From: Hydrogenibacillus schlegelii
GTDB taxonomy: Bacteria > Bacillota > Bacilli > Thermicanales > DSM-22653
Length of the DNA stretch: 64,000 nucleotides
NCBI RefSeq assembly: GCF_001653195.1
Contig: NZ_JXBB01000003.1
Span: forward strand, 1-64,000
Reading direction: 5' to 3'
Part shown: positions 51,258 through 61,115 of the stretch, piece after piece
How positions within the stretch are numbered: the first letter of the stretch is position 1
Layout of the letters: the number at the start of each line of letters is the position of its first letter
Notes under the pieces: generated by a model
Database searches by the model: none
What the model saw: the letters and a program-made list of their open reading frames with translations, nothing else
What the model was told of the DNA's origin: nothing
Program-made: the position numbers and the translations under genes

Positions 51258-51782
51258 TTGCGCATCATCGGCATCGATCCCGGCGTCGGCCGGGTGGGGT
51301 ACGGCGTCGTCGAGGCGGACGGCGACCGCTGGCGGGCCATCGCCTACGGCGTCATCGCGACGGAACCCGGCCGGCGGCCGGCGGATCGGCTGCTTGCGAT
51401 CGCCGAGGCGCTCGAGGCGCTCCTTCGGCAGACGGATCCGCAGGCGGCGGCGGTGGAGCGGCTCTTTTTTAAGGCGAACGTGACGACGGCGATGGCCGTG
51501 AGCGAAGCGCGGGGCGTGATCCTCCTCGTCCTCGGGCGTCGCGGCCTAAACGTCGCGGAATACACGCCGACGGAGGTCAAACAGGCGATCGCCGGGAACG
51601 GCCGGGCCGACAAAGGCCAGATGCAGGCGATGGTCCGCTTGCTCCTCGGCCTCCCGGCGCCGCCTGCGCCGGACGACGCCGCCGACGCCCTGGCGCTCGC
51701 GCTGGCCCACGGGCAGCGGTTCCGCTTTGACCGGCGGATCGCCGCCGGCGGAAGGGGCGAGGAGGCGGCGCGGCGTGTTTGA
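51258..51782 (+). CDS. ruvC: Holliday junction resolvase RuvC
   Basis: A 174-aa RuvC. Acidic residues of the RNase H-like site are Asp7 (GIDPGVGRVGYG), Glu67 (AVERLFFKANV) and the late Asp pair (PDDAADALALALAHG). TTG 51258 follows GGAGAGGGAGGG. It overlaps ruvA by 8 bp. B. subtilis lacks ruvC and uses RecU, so its presence here is typical of other Firmicute lineages. Confidence 0.94.
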   Translation: MRIIGIDPGVGRVGYGVVEADGDRWRAIAYGVIATEPGRRPADRLLAIAEALEALLRQTDPQAAAVERLFFKANVTTAMAVSEARGVILLVLGRRGLNVAEYTPTEVKQAIAGNGRADKGQMQAMVRLLLGLPAPPAPDDAADALALALAHGQRFRFDRRIAAGGRGEEAARRV

Positions 51783-52431
51783 CCGCCTGCGGGGCCGCGT
51801 CCTCGAGGCGGCCGAGGGGCGGATCGTCCTCGACGTCGGCGGCGTCGGCTTCGAGGTCTGGGTCGACGACCCGGCCGCCTTCGGGCCGGGGGAGGAAGCG
51901 ACGGTCTACGTCCACGCCCTGTTCCGGGAAGACGCCCTCGCCCTTTACGGTTTTGCCCGCCGGGAGGCGCGGAACATGTTCCGCCTGCTCATCGCCGCAA
52001 GCGGCGTCGGGCCGAAGGGGGCGCAGGCGGCACTCCGGACGTATCCGCCGGAAAAGCTCGCCCTTTTCATCCTGCGGGAAGATGTCGCGGCGCTTCGGGC
52101 CATTCCCGGCGTCGGGCCGAAGACCGCCCGCCGGCTCATCGTCGAGCTCAAAGATCGGCTAAAAAAGGCGTACGGCGACCGGTCGGCAGAACGGCCGGAG
52201 GCGGCTTCCCCCTTTGGCGGCGCCGGCCGGACACCGTCGGACGGTCGGGACGCGGCCGGGGCGTCGGTCGCCGATGCGGTGGACGCGCTCCTCGTTCTCG
52301 GCATTCCGGAGGGAGAAGCCCGGCGGGCGGTGGAGGCGGTCCTTCAGGCCGGCGGCGAGGCCGGGAGCACCGAAGCGCTCCTTCGGGCGGCGCTCCGGCA
52401 GCTCGACCGGACCGGTCGATCGCCGGCATGA
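51775..52431 (+). CDS. ruvA: Holliday junction DNA helicase subunit RuvA
   Basis: A 218-aa protein with an OB-fold domain (FDRLRGRVLEAAEGRIVLDV), the tandem HhH motifs GVGPKGAQAAL and GVGPKTARRLIVELKD, an acidic linker and the C-terminal RuvB-binding domain (DAVDALLVLGIPEGEARRAV). It tetramerises on Holliday junctions and recruits RuvB. GTG 51775 has GAGGAGG in front. Confidence 0.95.
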   Translation: MFDRLRGRVLEAAEGRIVLDVGGVGFEVWVDDPAAFGPGEEATVYVHALFREDALALYGFARREARNMFRLLIAASGVGPKGAQAALRTYPPEKLALFILREDVAALRAIPGVGPKTARRLIVELKDRLKKAYGDRSAERPEAASPFGGAGRTPSDGRDAAGASVADAVDALLVLGIPEGEARRAVEAVLQAGGEAGSTEALLRAALRQLDRTGRSPA

Positions 52432-52584
52432 GGCGTCGGGTTCGGCCGGCGGGGAAGCACCGGCGGCGATGGCCCGGGGGGCGGACGGCGGGAGGACCGG
52501 GACGGGGCGATCGGGAGTCGGTCGGAGGAAGGACGGGACGGCGTTGGAACGGAAGGGGGGAGCCCGGCGTCCGGCCGGGGGACG

Positions 52585-53652
52585 ATGGACGGCGAACGGT
52601 TTATCGCATCTCACCGGCTTCCGGAAGACGAGGAGCCGCCGACGCTCCGGCCGCGGACGTTTGACGAGTACGTCGGCCAGAAGCGGGTCAAAGAAAATCT
52701 CAAAGTGTACATCGAAGCGGCCCGGCGGCGCCGGGAGCCCCTCGATCACGTCCTCCTGTACGGCCCGCCGGGGCTCGGCAAGACGACGCTTGCGGGGATC
52801 ATCGCCGCCGAACTCGGCGTACGCCTCCGGGTGACGACGGGGCCGGCGATCGAGCGGGCCGGCGATCTCGCGGCGATCCTCACCAACCTCGAGCCGGGCG
52901 ATGTGCTCTTCATCGACGAGATCCACCGGCTGGCGAGGGCGGCCGAAGAAGTGCTTTACGCGGCGATGGAAGATTTTCGCCTGGACATCGTGATCGGCAA
53001 GGGGCCGATGGCGCGGACGCTCCGGCTGGATCTGCCGCCGTTTACGCTCATCGGCGCGACGACCCGGGCGGGGCTTTTGTCGGCGCCGCTTCGGGACCGC
53101 TTCGGCGTCATCCACCGGCTCGATTATTATGCGCCGGACGAACTCGAGGAGATCGTCCGGCGGTCGGCGGCCCGCCTCGGGATCGCCGTCGCGCCGGAGG
53201 CGGCCCGGGCGATCGCCGCCCGGGCCCGCGGCACGCCCCGGATCGCCAACCGGCTTCTCCGGCGGGTGCGGGACTTTGCCGAGGTGGAGGGCGACGGGAC
53301 GATCACCCTCGCGGCGGCGGAACGGGCCCTCGACCGGATGGAGGTCGACCGCCTCGGCCTCGACCTCGTCGACCGGCGATATCTCACCGCCTTGATGGAG
53401 ACGTACGCCGGCGGGCCGGCGGGGCTCGAGGCGATCGCCGCCTCCATCGGGGAAGACGCCCGGACGTTGGAGGATGTCGTCGAGCCGTACCTCCTCATGC
53501 TCGGCCTGATCGGCCGAACGCCCCGGGGGCGGATCGCCACCGAGCGGGCCTATCGTCACTTTGGCCTCGCGCCGCCGAGGCCGCCGGAGGAGGCCTCGGC
53601 GGCCGGGGACGCGGCGGTGCCGACGTTGTGGGACGCCGCTTGCGACGGTTAA
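52585..53652 (+). CDS. ruvB: Holliday junction branch-migration ATPase RuvB
   Basis: A 355-aa AAA+ motor. It begins [18 protein letters not shown] and has Walker [11 protein letters not shown] at 59-68, Walker [11 protein letters not shown], sensor 1 [18 protein letters not shown] and a winged-helix C-terminus ([16 protein letters not shown]). It drives branch migration with RuvA. ATG 52585 lies 153 bp after ruvA; the gap is GC-rich with no clear signal. Confidence 0.97.
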   Translation: MDGERFIASHRLPEDEEPPTLRPRTFDEYVGQKRVKENLKVYIEAARRRREPLDHVLLYGPPGLGKTTLAGIIAAELGVRLRVTTGPAIERAGDLAAILTNLEPGDVLFIDEIHRLARAAEEVLYAAMEDFRLDIVIGKGPMARTLRLDLPPFTLIGATTRAGLLSAPLRDRFGVIHRLDYYAPDELEEIVRRSAARLGIAVAPEAARAIAARARGTPRIANRLLRRVRDFAEVEGDGTITLAAAERALDRMEVDRLGLDLVDRRYLTALMETYAGGPAGLEAIAASIGEDARTLEDVVEPYLLMLGLIGRTPRGRIATERAYRHFGLAPPRPPEEASAAGDAAVPTLWDAACDG

Positions 53653-53674
53653 CGGCTAAAGGAGGGGGATGGTG

Positions 53675-53896
53675 ATGGGGACGGGGTTTGCCCGATGGCT
53701 CATCGTCATCGGCATCGTGTTCATTGCGGTGGGGCTTCTCTGGTCGGCCCTCGGCCGCTTCTTTCCCCTCGGCCGGCTTCCGGGGGATTTTTACTGGGAA
53801 AAAGACGGCGTGAGCGTCTACTTTCCGCTGGCGACGTCGATCCTCGTGAGCATCGTGCTCTCCATCGTCCTGACGCTTCTCGTCCGGCTCCGCTGA
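53675..53896 (+). CDS. DUF2905 small membrane protein
   Basis: A 73-aa protein with two membrane helices around the conserved GRFFPLGRLPGDFYWEKDGVSVYFP. DUF2905 genes often follow ruvB in Firmicutes. The function is unknown. ATG 53675 lies 6 bp after GGAGGGGG; ATG 53669 is an alternative. Confidence 0.88.
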   Translation: MGTGFARWLIVIGIVFIAVGLLWSALGRFFPLGRLPGDFYWEKDGVSVYFPLATSILVSIVLSIVLTLLVRLR

Positions 53897-54070
53897 GTCC
53901 GGCTGCGCCGACGGGCGGCCGGGGGCGCTGCCGTCCCGTCCTGCGGCGCACCGCCGGGCCGTCGGGCGGGCGCGACCGAACGCGGGTGGATCACGGTTTG
54001 CCGAGGCTCGGCGCCGGCGGGACTACCGCCCGGCGACCGGGCGCCTTCGGCCCGGAAAGGAGAGGCTAAG

Positions 54071-56344
54071 GTGCCCCGGCGATGGCTTCGCTGGTTGATC
54101 CTCATCGTCGCCCTCTTGCTCACCCTCTCGTTCATCCTGCCGTATTTTGTGCCGTTTTTCGCCCTGGCCTCCCCCTCCGACGGGCCGACGGTCCGGATCG
54201 CCCTCTTTCTGGAGACGGCCGACGGCCGGCTTCCGGCGATCGACGACGTGACCGTCACCGCCGTCGACCTCGCCCGACGGGAAGTGAACGGCGGGCTCCG
54301 GCCGAGTTTCGCCGGCGTGGCGCTCCCGCCGGCGGGGAACGATCGGACGAGCCTCCGCCTTGGGCTGAACGGCTACCGACTCCGGCTTTTGGAGACGCCC
54401 AATCCGGAGGAGGCGCTTCGGGCGGCCCAGTTTTTCTCCACCAAGGGGCTGAAGACGGTGCTTACGACCGCGACCGCCGGCGGGAAGACCGTGTACCGGC
54501 TGGAAAGCCCCGCCTACGCCGCCCTGTCCGGCGGGGGGAGCCGGCCGAACGCCCTAGCTGCCGTCGAGCCGGCTTACCGACAGGCGCTGGCCGCCTTCCG
54601 CCCCGGCGCACAGCCCAGGCGGATCGGCCCGTGGGGCTTTTTTGCCGCTTTCGAGTCCCCTGAGAAGGCCGCCGCCGCGGCGGACCGGCTGCAGGCGGCC
54701 GGTTACGAGGCGGTTTTGGCGTATCGGGTGCAAAACGGAAAAGCGGCCGTCGGCGTTTTTTTCGGCGCGGCGGCCGACGAGGCGGGGCGGACGGCGCTTC
54801 TCGGGGAGATCGGTCCGCGCCTCGCCGCGCTCCTCGGCGCCTCGGCGAAGCCGGACCCGGTCGGGCCGACCGACCCGGTCGTCTTGAGCGAACGGGACGT
54901 CCTTTTCGGCGCGCCGGGGAACGCCGTCGAGCGGCTTCGGGTGCCCCTCGCCGGCGAGCTCGCCGTCGCCTCGGGCGGCGGCGCCGTTCGGGTCGAGGAG
55001 AAAAAGGACGGCCGATCGTACCGCGGCCAGATCGTCGTCACGGCGGCCTCCGGCCGCCTGGCGGTGATCAACGCTCTGCCGGTGGAGGCCTATCTCTACG
55101 GCGTCGTCGGCGTTGAAATGGCGAGCGGGTGGCCGATGGAGGCGCTAAAGGCGCAGGCGGTCCTCGCCCGGACGTACGCCCTCGGCAATCTGAAAAAATA
55201 CGGCGTGGCCGACCTGTCGGATACGACTTACGATCAGGCGTATGAAGGCCTCGACCGGGAGGCGGCGGACGTCCGGCAGGCGGTCGACGCCACCCGCGGC
55301 GAGGTGCTCACCGTCGGCGGCCGCCCGGCCCAGGCGCTTTACTCGAGCAACGCCGGCGGGATGAGCGCCCATGGGACGGAAGTGTGGGGGAACGACGTCT
55401 CTTATCTTCGGCCGGTGCCGAGCCCCGACGACGCCCCGCTTCGGGCGGCGCCCCTCTGGTACCGGATTCAGCGGTCCGACGGCCGCATCGGCTACGTCCA
55501 CGGCGCCTACGTCCGGCCGACCGGCGGGACGAACGCCGCCGGCTTCCCCTACGGGATCGTCACCGGTGATAACGTCAACTTCCGGCCGTCCCCGGGGACG
55601 GAGCGGGCGCCGATCGGGACGCTGGCGAAGGGGGAGTACGTCGTCCTGCTGGAGGCCGTCCGGCAGAACAACGCCTACCGCTGGATGGAGCGGCCGTACA
55701 CCGGTCTTGAGCTGATGCAGATGTTGAACGATCGGGCGGCCGCCGCCCTTCCGGCGCCGCTGACGGTGCCGGTGGAGCGGCTGGCCGTCGCCGAGCGGGG
55801 ACCGAGCGGCCGCGTGCTCGCCCTCGCCGTCGACGACCTGCTCCTTCGTCCGAAGGCGCCGGATTCCTTTCGCGCCTTTCTCGCCCCCCGCGGGGAGGCC
55901 GGCGTCCGGAGCACCCGGTTTGACGTCGAAGCGATGGGCGAGCTGGCGATCTTGGGCGCCGGCGGGCGTCTTCGGGCCCTCCCGGAAAAGGGCGCCGCCG
56001 TCTCGGCCGTGCAAAGCGGCGGCCGGGTGACGGCCAGCGTGGGGGGGCCGTCCGGTGAGATCGTCCTCCTCGGCGGGAAGCCGGCAGGCGTCGCCGGCGC
56101 CCGTCTTTCGGCAGCGCTTCCGGCGAGCTTTGCCCTGCTGGAGGATGAGGGCGCCCTCGCCCCGGACGGCCGGCCGGTGCGGGTGGCGAGCCTGGTGCCG
56201 GCCTTCCGGCTGGTCGGTTACGGTTACGGCCACGGCCTCGGCCTGTCCCAGTACGGCGCCAAGGCGCTCGCCGAGGCCGGAAAAAGCTACGCATCCATCC
56301 TGCAGCACTACTTTCAAGGAGCGGCCCTCGAGCGGCGATACTGA
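54071..56344 (+). CDS. SpoIID/LytB-domain protein with inserted SH3-like domain
   Basis: A 757-aa protein, more than twice the length of SpoIID. It has an N-terminal membrane anchor (LILIVALLLTLSFILPYFVPFF) and two SPOR-like repeats (residues about 95-265, FFAAFESPEKAAAAADRLQAAG). The SpoIID domain starts near 320 (LPVEAYLYGVVGVEMASGWP, AVLARTYALG, YSSNAGGMSAHGTEVWG) and is interrupted by an SH3b-like insert (GDNVNFRPSPGTERAPIGTL). It ends with VGYGYGHGLGLSQYGAKALAE. SpoIID is a peptidoglycan lytic transglycosylase needed for engulfment. GTG 54071 is the start behind GGAAAGGAGAGG. Confidence 0.85.
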   Translation: MPRRWLRWLILIVALLLTLSFILPYFVPFFALASPSDGPTVRIALFLETADGRLPAIDDVTVTAVDLARREVNGGLRPSFAGVALPPAGNDRTSLRLGLNGYRLRLLETPNPEEALRAAQFFSTKGLKTVLTTATAGGKTVYRLESPAYAALSGGGSRPNALAAVEPAYRQALAAFRPGAQPRRIGPWGFFAAFESPEKAAAAADRLQAAGYEAVLAYRVQNGKAAVGVFFGAAADEAGRTALLGEIGPRLAALLGASAKPDPVGPTDPVVLSERDVLFGAPGNAVERLRVPLAGELAVASGGGAVRVEEKKDGRSYRGQIVVTAASGRLAVINALPVEAYLYGVVGVEMASGWPMEALKAQAVLARTYALGNLKKYGVADLSDTTYDQAYEGLDREAADVRQAVDATRGEVLTVGGRPAQALYSSNAGGMSAHGTEVWGNDVSYLRPVPSPDDAPLRAAPLWYRIQRSDGRIGYVHGAYVRPTGGTNAAGFPYGIVTGDNVNFRPSPGTERAPIGTLAKGEYVVLLEAVRQNNAYRWMERPYTGLELMQMLNDRAAAALPAPLTVPVERLAVAERGPSGRVLALAVDDLLLRPKAPDSFRAFLAPRGEAGVRSTRFDVEAMGELAILGAGGRLRALPEKGAAVSAVQSGGRVTASVGGPSGEIVLLGGKPAGVAGARLSAALPASFALLEDEGALAPDGRPVRVASLVPAFRLVGYGYGHGLGLSQYGAKALAEAGKSYASILQHYFQGAALERRY

Positions 56345-56424
56345 GGCGCGCCGACCCAGGCGCTCGTTCCGGCGATGCGCATTGCCGGCGGTCCGATCGG
56401 CGCCGGGGAGCATCCCACCACGCA

Positions 56425-56458
56425 AAAAACGGCCCATCGCGAAGGATGGGCCGTTTTT
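56425..56458. terminator. Bidirectional terminator between spoIID-like and sugar genes
   Basis: A 14-bp perfect stem (56425-56438 with 56445-56458) with a 6-nt loop, A-rich on the left arm and T-rich on the right, serves both convergent transcripts. Confidence 0.92.
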
Positions 56459-56463
56459 ATGGC

Positions 56464-57534
56464 TCACCGGCCGGCGGCCTCCCGGCTTTGCCGGTCGAGG
56501 ACGGTCCGGTAGGCGGCGACGTATCCTTCCGCCATCGCCCGGTAGGAAAACCGCGCTTCGGCCCGCCGGCGGATCAAGCGGCGGTCGAGGACGGGAATCC
56601 GCTCGAGCGCCCGCACCGCCTCGTCGACGGTATCGACGACGAAGCCCGTCACGCCGTCTTCGACGACCTCCGGCACTGCGCCGCGGCGGAAGCCGACGAC
56701 CGGCGTCCCGGTGGCCTGGGCTTCCGCCAGCACGAGGCCGAACGGCTCGGGCGCCCGGACGAGGTGCAGGAGGGCATACGCCCGTCCGAGAAGCACGTCC
56801 CGCTCCTTCGGACCGACCTCGCCGACGTACTCGACGGTCCGGCCGTCGATCGCCGGCCGGATGCGGGTCTCAAAAAATTCCCGTTCCCCCTCCGGGACGG
56901 GGCCGGCGAGGATGAGCCGCCGCCCGCTCCTTCGGGCGACCTCGATCGCGAGGTCTGCTCCCTTTACCCGGCCGACGCGACCGAGGAAGACGAGGTCTTC
57001 ACCCGGCGTCTCCACCGGCGTAAACGCGTCCAGCCGGATGCCGTTGTAGACGGTGGCCACGTAGTTAAGCTCCGGGGCCCCCGCCCGCTCCGCGTCGCTG
57101 ATCGACACGTACGGCAGGTGCCGAAAGCGGCGATAGGCCGCCCGGGCGTCGGGCTCGAGGAGCGCCGCGCCGTGGAGGGTCGTGAGGACCGGCGTCCGGA
57201 TGAGGCCGGCGAACGGAAGCGGCAGGTAGTTGTGGTGGTTGTGCAAAAGATCAAGGCCGAGGGCGTCGGCGGCCGCGAGGGCGTGTCCGATGTGGATGAG
57301 CTCGTACGGCCGCGGCGGCAGATCCGGCCGCTCCGAGAGGGGCCCCGGCACGACGGCGACGAGCCGGCCGGCCGGCCGGCTGTCGGCGGTGGCGAAGACG
57401 ACGACGTCGTGCCCGAGCTCGACGAGCCCTTGGGCCAGGTTGGCGACGACGAGCTCCCAGGGCCCGTATTTGTCCGGCGGCGTCCGGTGGGCGACCGGCG
57501 CGAGAAGCCCGATACGAAGTTTTGTCATCAACAT
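56464..57534 (-). CDS. Glycosyltransferase family 4 protein (distal)
   Basis: A 356-aa GT-B transferase. N-terminal RIGLLAPVAHRTPPDKYGPWELVVANLAQGL; acceptor-side LLHNHHNY; donor-side FLGRVGRVKGADLAIEVA, AYALLHLVRAPEPFGLVLAEAQATGTPV with the EX7E motif. It is retaining and probably uses a nucleotide sugar made by the pyrophosphorylase upstream. Its ATG lies 9 bp after the glycosidase-like gene in the four-gene minus-strand operon. Confidence 0.85.
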   Translation of the reverse strand: MLMTKLRIGLLAPVAHRTPPDKYGPWELVVANLAQGLVELGHDVVVFATADSRPAGRLVAVVPGPLSERPDLPPRPYELIHIGHALAAADALGLDLLHNHHNYLPLPFAGLIRTPVLTTLHGAALLEPDARAAYRRFRHLPYVSISDAERAGAPELNYVATVYNGIRLDAFTPVETPGEDLVFLGRVGRVKGADLAIEVARRSGRRLILAGPVPEGEREFFETRIRPAIDGRTVEYVGEVGPKERDVLLGRAYALLHLVRAPEPFGLVLAEAQATGTPVVGFRRGAVPEVVEDGVTGFVVDTVDEAVRALERIPVLDRRLIRRRAEARFSYRAMAEGYVAAYRTVLDRQSREAAGR

Positions 57535-57542
57535 CCCCCGGC

Positions 57543-58739
57543 TCAGCGGACCGGCGCCGCCGCACGGGACAGCGTCCGGTCGATCCAGACGGCATCCCCC
57601 TCGGCGCGAATCCGCCAGGCGGCCGTCCCGGCCGACGCCGAGCGGGCGAGGGTGGCAAGGTGCCGCTCTTCGGTGAGCAGGTAGCTCAAAAGCGCCTCAG
57701 CGCCGGCGTTTTCGTTCGGCCCCGTCGGCGAAAGCCCGTCGTAGGCCGCCCCCTCCTCGGCGTCGACCATCGGCACGCCGAGGGCGTTGGCGCCGTAAAA
57801 CCAGTCTCGGGCGGCCCGGACGGCCTCGGCGTACCGCCCGTCGCCGGTCGACGCGTGGGCGGCGTCGGCGGCCAGGGCGAGCTTGAAAACGTCCAGCGGC
57901 TGGGCGTCCCACTCGGCGATTCGATCGCGGCTCCCCCAGCCGCGATTCCCGACCGGCCGGACGACCGGCGGATGACCGTAGTAGGTGAGGCCGAGGAGAA
58001 AATCGAGCGCTTCGATCGCCACCGACCGGGCCTCTCGATTCCCGGTCGCCCGCGCCGCCTTGAGGAGCCCCCACGGCAGGATGCCGTTGGCGTAGGTGAG
58101 CCGAGGTTCAAACCACCGCCACCGACCGTCGCTCTCCTGAGCAAACCGTTCCAGGAGGGTGCGCGTGCCCCGTTCGAGGAAGCGAAGGAGCGCCTCCCGC
58201 TCCTCCCCGTCGCCGCCTGCCCCCGGCCGGCGGGCTTCCGCCGTAAGCGCCCGAAGCCGTTCGGCGGCGGCGGCGAGGGCGTAGGCGATGCCGCGGGAAG
58301 CCGTGATCGTCTCGACCACCGGAAGCGCCCGGCGGAAGAGCATCGCCGCCACCCGCCGGTGCGCTCGCTTCGGCAGCGTCCGGGCCGCGTAGGCGAGGGC
58401 ATAGAGGGCCCGTCCCTGCGTGTCGTCCGACGGCGGCCGGGCTTCTTTTTCCCGGGTGTAGTGAAAATCGTTGTGGAAGTGGCCGTCCGGCTCTTGGGCC
58501 CAGGCGAGGAAGGCGAGGGTCGTCTCGGCGACCGCCAGCAGCCGCCGTTTGAGCTCGCCGTCCGGGAGGCGGCGGGCCCAGGCGGCGGTGAGCCAGAGGG
58601 CCCGGGCATTGTCGTCCGTCGTGTAGCCTTCCCGTCGCTTCGGCACGAGAAAGGCCGCGTGCTCCAAAAGGCCCGTGTCGTCCGTCATGCGGAACAGGTG
58701 ACGGAACGAGACGCGCCAAGCGATCGGAAGCTCACCCAT
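57543..58739 (-). CDS. Six-hairpin glycosidase-like protein
   Basis: A 398-aa, mostly helical protein with repeated paired helices typical of alpha/alpha six-barrel glycosidases. Conserved-looking acidic/aromatic sites are GYTTDDNARALW, HNDFHYTREKEARPPSDDTQGRAL, WFEPRLTYANGILP and GLSPTGPNENAGAEALL. No named family can be assigned with certainty. ATG 58739 overlaps the preceding glycosyltransferase stop codon by 8 bp. It could trim or transfer sugars on the glycan made by its neighbours. Confidence 0.65.
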   Translation of the reverse strand: MGELPIAWRVSFRHLFRMTDDTGLLEHAAFLVPKRREGYTTDDNARALWLTAAWARRLPDGELKRRLLAVAETTLAFLAWAQEPDGHFHNDFHYTREKEARPPSDDTQGRALYALAYAARTLPKRAHRRVAAMLFRRALPVVETITASRGIAYALAAAAERLRALTAEARRPGAGGDGEEREALLRFLERGTRTLLERFAQESDGRWRWFEPRLTYANGILPWGLLKAARATGNREARSVAIEALDFLLGLTYYGHPPVVRPVGNRGWGSRDRIAEWDAQPLDVFKLALAADAAHASTGDGRYAEAVRAARDWFYGANALGVPMVDAEEGAAYDGLSPTGPNENAGAEALLSYLLTEERHLATLARSASAGTAAWRIRAEGDAVWIDRTLSRAAAPVR

Positions 58740-59892
58740 GGGACGCGATCCGCTCCTTTCTCCCGGCGATTTCGCTGGCAAGGGCGTAGAAGCGGGCTCC
58801 GACCCGGGGCCACCGCATGCCGGCGCCGACGGCCTTCAGGCGGGCGGCGAGCGCCTCCCGGGCTGCATCGTCGCGAAGCAGGCGCCCAAGCCGCTCGGCC
58901 CAGGCAACCTCGTCGCCGTACGGTACGAGGAGGTCCGGAAAGTCCCGAAGGAGATCCCGGGCGTACGCGTACGGCGTCGACAGCGTCGGCCGACCGAGGC
59001 CGACGGCATAGGCGAGCGTCCCGCTTGTGATCTGCCCGAGGCCGGGATACGGCGTCACGTACACGTCCGCCAGGCTCAAAAGTTCCACCAGTTCCGGCTC
59101 GTCCAAAAAGCGGTCGATCAAAAGGACGCGCTCGGCGATTCCCAGGCGCTCCGCGAGGGCGACGAGGGACTCCCGGTACGCTTCGCCTTCGGCCTTTTTT
59201 ACTTCCGGATGGGTCTGGCCGGCGATGATGTAGACCGCATCCGGCACGTCGGCGACGACCCGGGCGAAGGCGGGAAGGAAGCGGTCGATGCCTTTCCCCG
59301 GCGACAGAAGCCCGAAGGTGAGGACGACCTTCCGGCCGGCGACGCCCCACTTGGCCTTGAGCGCCTCTGCCGGCGCTTCGAGGGGGGCCGGCGCGCCGTG
59401 GGGGAGATACCGCACGGCGCGCGGCGAGACGGGATACTGACGGGTGATCCACTCGATGCCGAGGCGGTTCATGACGACGAGGCGGGTGCTCAGCCGGACG
59501 ATATCGCCGAGGACGTCGGAATACGGCGGCGTCGGCCGGTCGAACACCGTGTGCAGCGTCGTGATGACCGGTTTTTTCAGCCGTTCCAAGAAGGGGATGA
59601 TCATCCGGCCGGCTTCGCCGCCGAAGATGCCGAACTCGTGCTGGAGGCTGACGACGTCGACGTCGGAGGCGTTCACCGCGTCGGCGGCCCGAAGGTAGGC
59701 GTCCGGATCGTGCTTCGGAAGCGGCCAGATCTCCGGACCAGACGGCGTCCAGGCGTCCGGGAAGACCGACAGCACCGGAAGCTCCGCCGGCGAAAGGGGG
59801 AGAGACCGCATCATCCCCTCGCGAAGATGGGACGTATAGGTCGCGATGCCGCACTTCGTCGGCGGAAAGGTACTGACGAAAAGAAGCTTCAT
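58732..59892 (-). CDS. Glycosyltransferase family 4 protein (proximal)
   Basis: A 386-aa GT4 enzyme. N-terminal LLFVSTFPPTKCGIATYTSHL, donor domain VVLTFGLLSPGKGIDRFLPAF, and a C-terminal LADVYVTPYPGLGQITSGTLAYAVGLG in place of the common EX7E loop, as in mannosyltransferase-like relatives. ATG 59892 overlaps the pyrophosphorylase stop codon (ATGA). Confidence 0.85.
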   Translation of the reverse strand: MKLLFVSTFPPTKCGIATYTSHLREGMMRSLPLSPAELPVLSVFPDAWTPSGPEIWPLPKHDPDAYLRAADAVNASDVDVVSLQHEFGIFGGEAGRMIIPFLERLKKPVITTLHTVFDRPTPPYSDVLGDIVRLSTRLVVMNRLGIEWITRQYPVSPRAVRYLPHGAPAPLEAPAEALKAKWGVAGRKVVLTFGLLSPGKGIDRFLPAFARVVADVPDAVYIIAGQTHPEVKKAEGEAYRESLVALAERLGIAERVLLIDRFLDEPELVELLSLADVYVTPYPGLGQITSGTLAYAVGLGRPTLSTPYAYARDLLRDFPDLLVPYGDEVAWAERLGRLLRDDAAREALAARLKAVGAGMRWPRVGARFYALASEIAGRKERIASHG

Positions 59893-60992
59893 GGCCGCGC
59901 CACCGCTTTCCCGGGCACCGGGGCCTCCATCCGTTCCGGTCGCACCGCCGCGAGGGATCGGGCCGAGCGGCCGAGTTTGATCACCGCGCCGGCGATGATG
60001 AGCCCGAGGGGCGTCTCGGCCCGGTCGCCGAGGATGCTGTCGTGCACCGTACACGACGGCGCGACGGCGGCGCCGTTCCAGAGGATCGTCCGGACGATTT
60101 CCGCTTCGTCGCCGATGCGGGCGCCGTCCCCGATGACGGCGTACGGACCGACGACGGCGCCGTCGCCGAGGTAGACGCCGTCCCCGATCAGAACCGGCGG
60201 CCGGAGGACGACCCCCTTCCCGAGGCGCACCCGCCGGCCGAGGCGGATCCCCGGTTCCGCTTCCGGCGGAAGGAGCGGCAGGGCAAAGCGGCCGTCCAGG
60301 AGGTCCCAGTGGGCGGCGCGATAGCGCTCCGGCGTTCCGATGTCCTTCCAGTACCCGCTCAGGCGGGCGCCGTAGATCCGTTCGCCGGCGTCGATGAGCG
60401 CCGGGAACGTCTCCCGTTCGATGGAAACTTCCCGACCGGGCGGGATCGCCCGGAGCGCCGCTTTTTCCATGACGTAGACGCCGGCGTTGATGAGATTCGA
60501 CGGCGCTTCTTCCCGGCGGGGCTTTTCGACGAAACGGCGGATGCGGCCGTTTTCCTCGAGGGCGACGACGCCGTAGGCGCTCGGGTCGTCCACTTCGGTG
60601 AGGCCGATCGTGACAAGCGCCCGTCGCATATCATGGAAGCGAACGAGGGGTTGCACGTCGATCAGGTGCACGACGTCGGCGTTGACGACGAGAAATCGCT
60701 CTTCGAGGAACGCTTCGGCATTTTTGATCGCGCCGGCCGTGCCGAGGAGCGTCTCTTCCCGCGCGTAGACGATCTCCACCCCCAGCCGCCGCCCGTCGCC
60801 GAAGTGACGTTCGATCACTTCGGGAAAATGTTTCACCGCGAGGACAAAACGCGAGACGCCTTCGTTTTTGAGATGCCGGATCAGGGATTCCAACCAGGGG
60901 CGATTGCCGAGCGGTGCCATCGGCTTCGGGAGATCGTCGGTGAGCGGTCTAAGCCGCGTGCCGAGACCGCCTGCCAGAAGCAATGCCTGCAC
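59889..60992 (-). CDS. NDP-sugar pyrophosphorylase with left-handed beta-helix
   Basis: A 367-aa nucleotidyltransferase. The signature LLLAGGLGTRLRPLTDDLPKP is at residues 4-24, metal-site NADVVH in the middle, FVEKPRREEAPSNLINAGVYV for sugar binding, and SGYWKDIGTPERYRAAHWD. A C-terminal hexapeptide repeat region (IGDGVYLGDGAVVGPYAVIG) follows. It looks most like mannose-1-phosphate guanylyltransferases, though glucose-1-phosphate enzymes share much of this. GTG 60992 has AAGGAGG 8 bp upstream. It leads the operon. Confidence 0.87.
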   Translation of the reverse strand: MQALLLAGGLGTRLRPLTDDLPKPMAPLGNRPWLESLIRHLKNEGVSRFVLAVKHFPEVIERHFGDGRRLGVEIVYAREETLLGTAGAIKNAEAFLEERFLVVNADVVHLIDVQPLVRFHDMRRALVTIGLTEVDDPSAYGVVALEENGRIRRFVEKPRREEAPSNLINAGVYVMEKAALRAIPPGREVSIERETFPALIDAGERIYGARLSGYWKDIGTPERYRAAHWDLLDGRFALPLLPPEAEPGIRLGRRVRLGKGVVLRPPVLIGDGVYLGDGAVVGPYAVIGDGARIGDEAEIVRTILWNGAAVAPSCTVHDSILGDRAETPLGLIIAGAVIKLGRSARSLAAVRPERMEAPVPGKAVARP

Positions 60993-61115
60993 GTCGAATC
61001 CCTCCTTTTTCGTACCCGCCGGGTCCGCGCGCCGGTCCGGCGGGCGCATCACCGGGCGATCGACCTTTTGCCCTCCGCGACGAACGACGGGGCGCTGGGG
61101 GATTATGTCAATATC

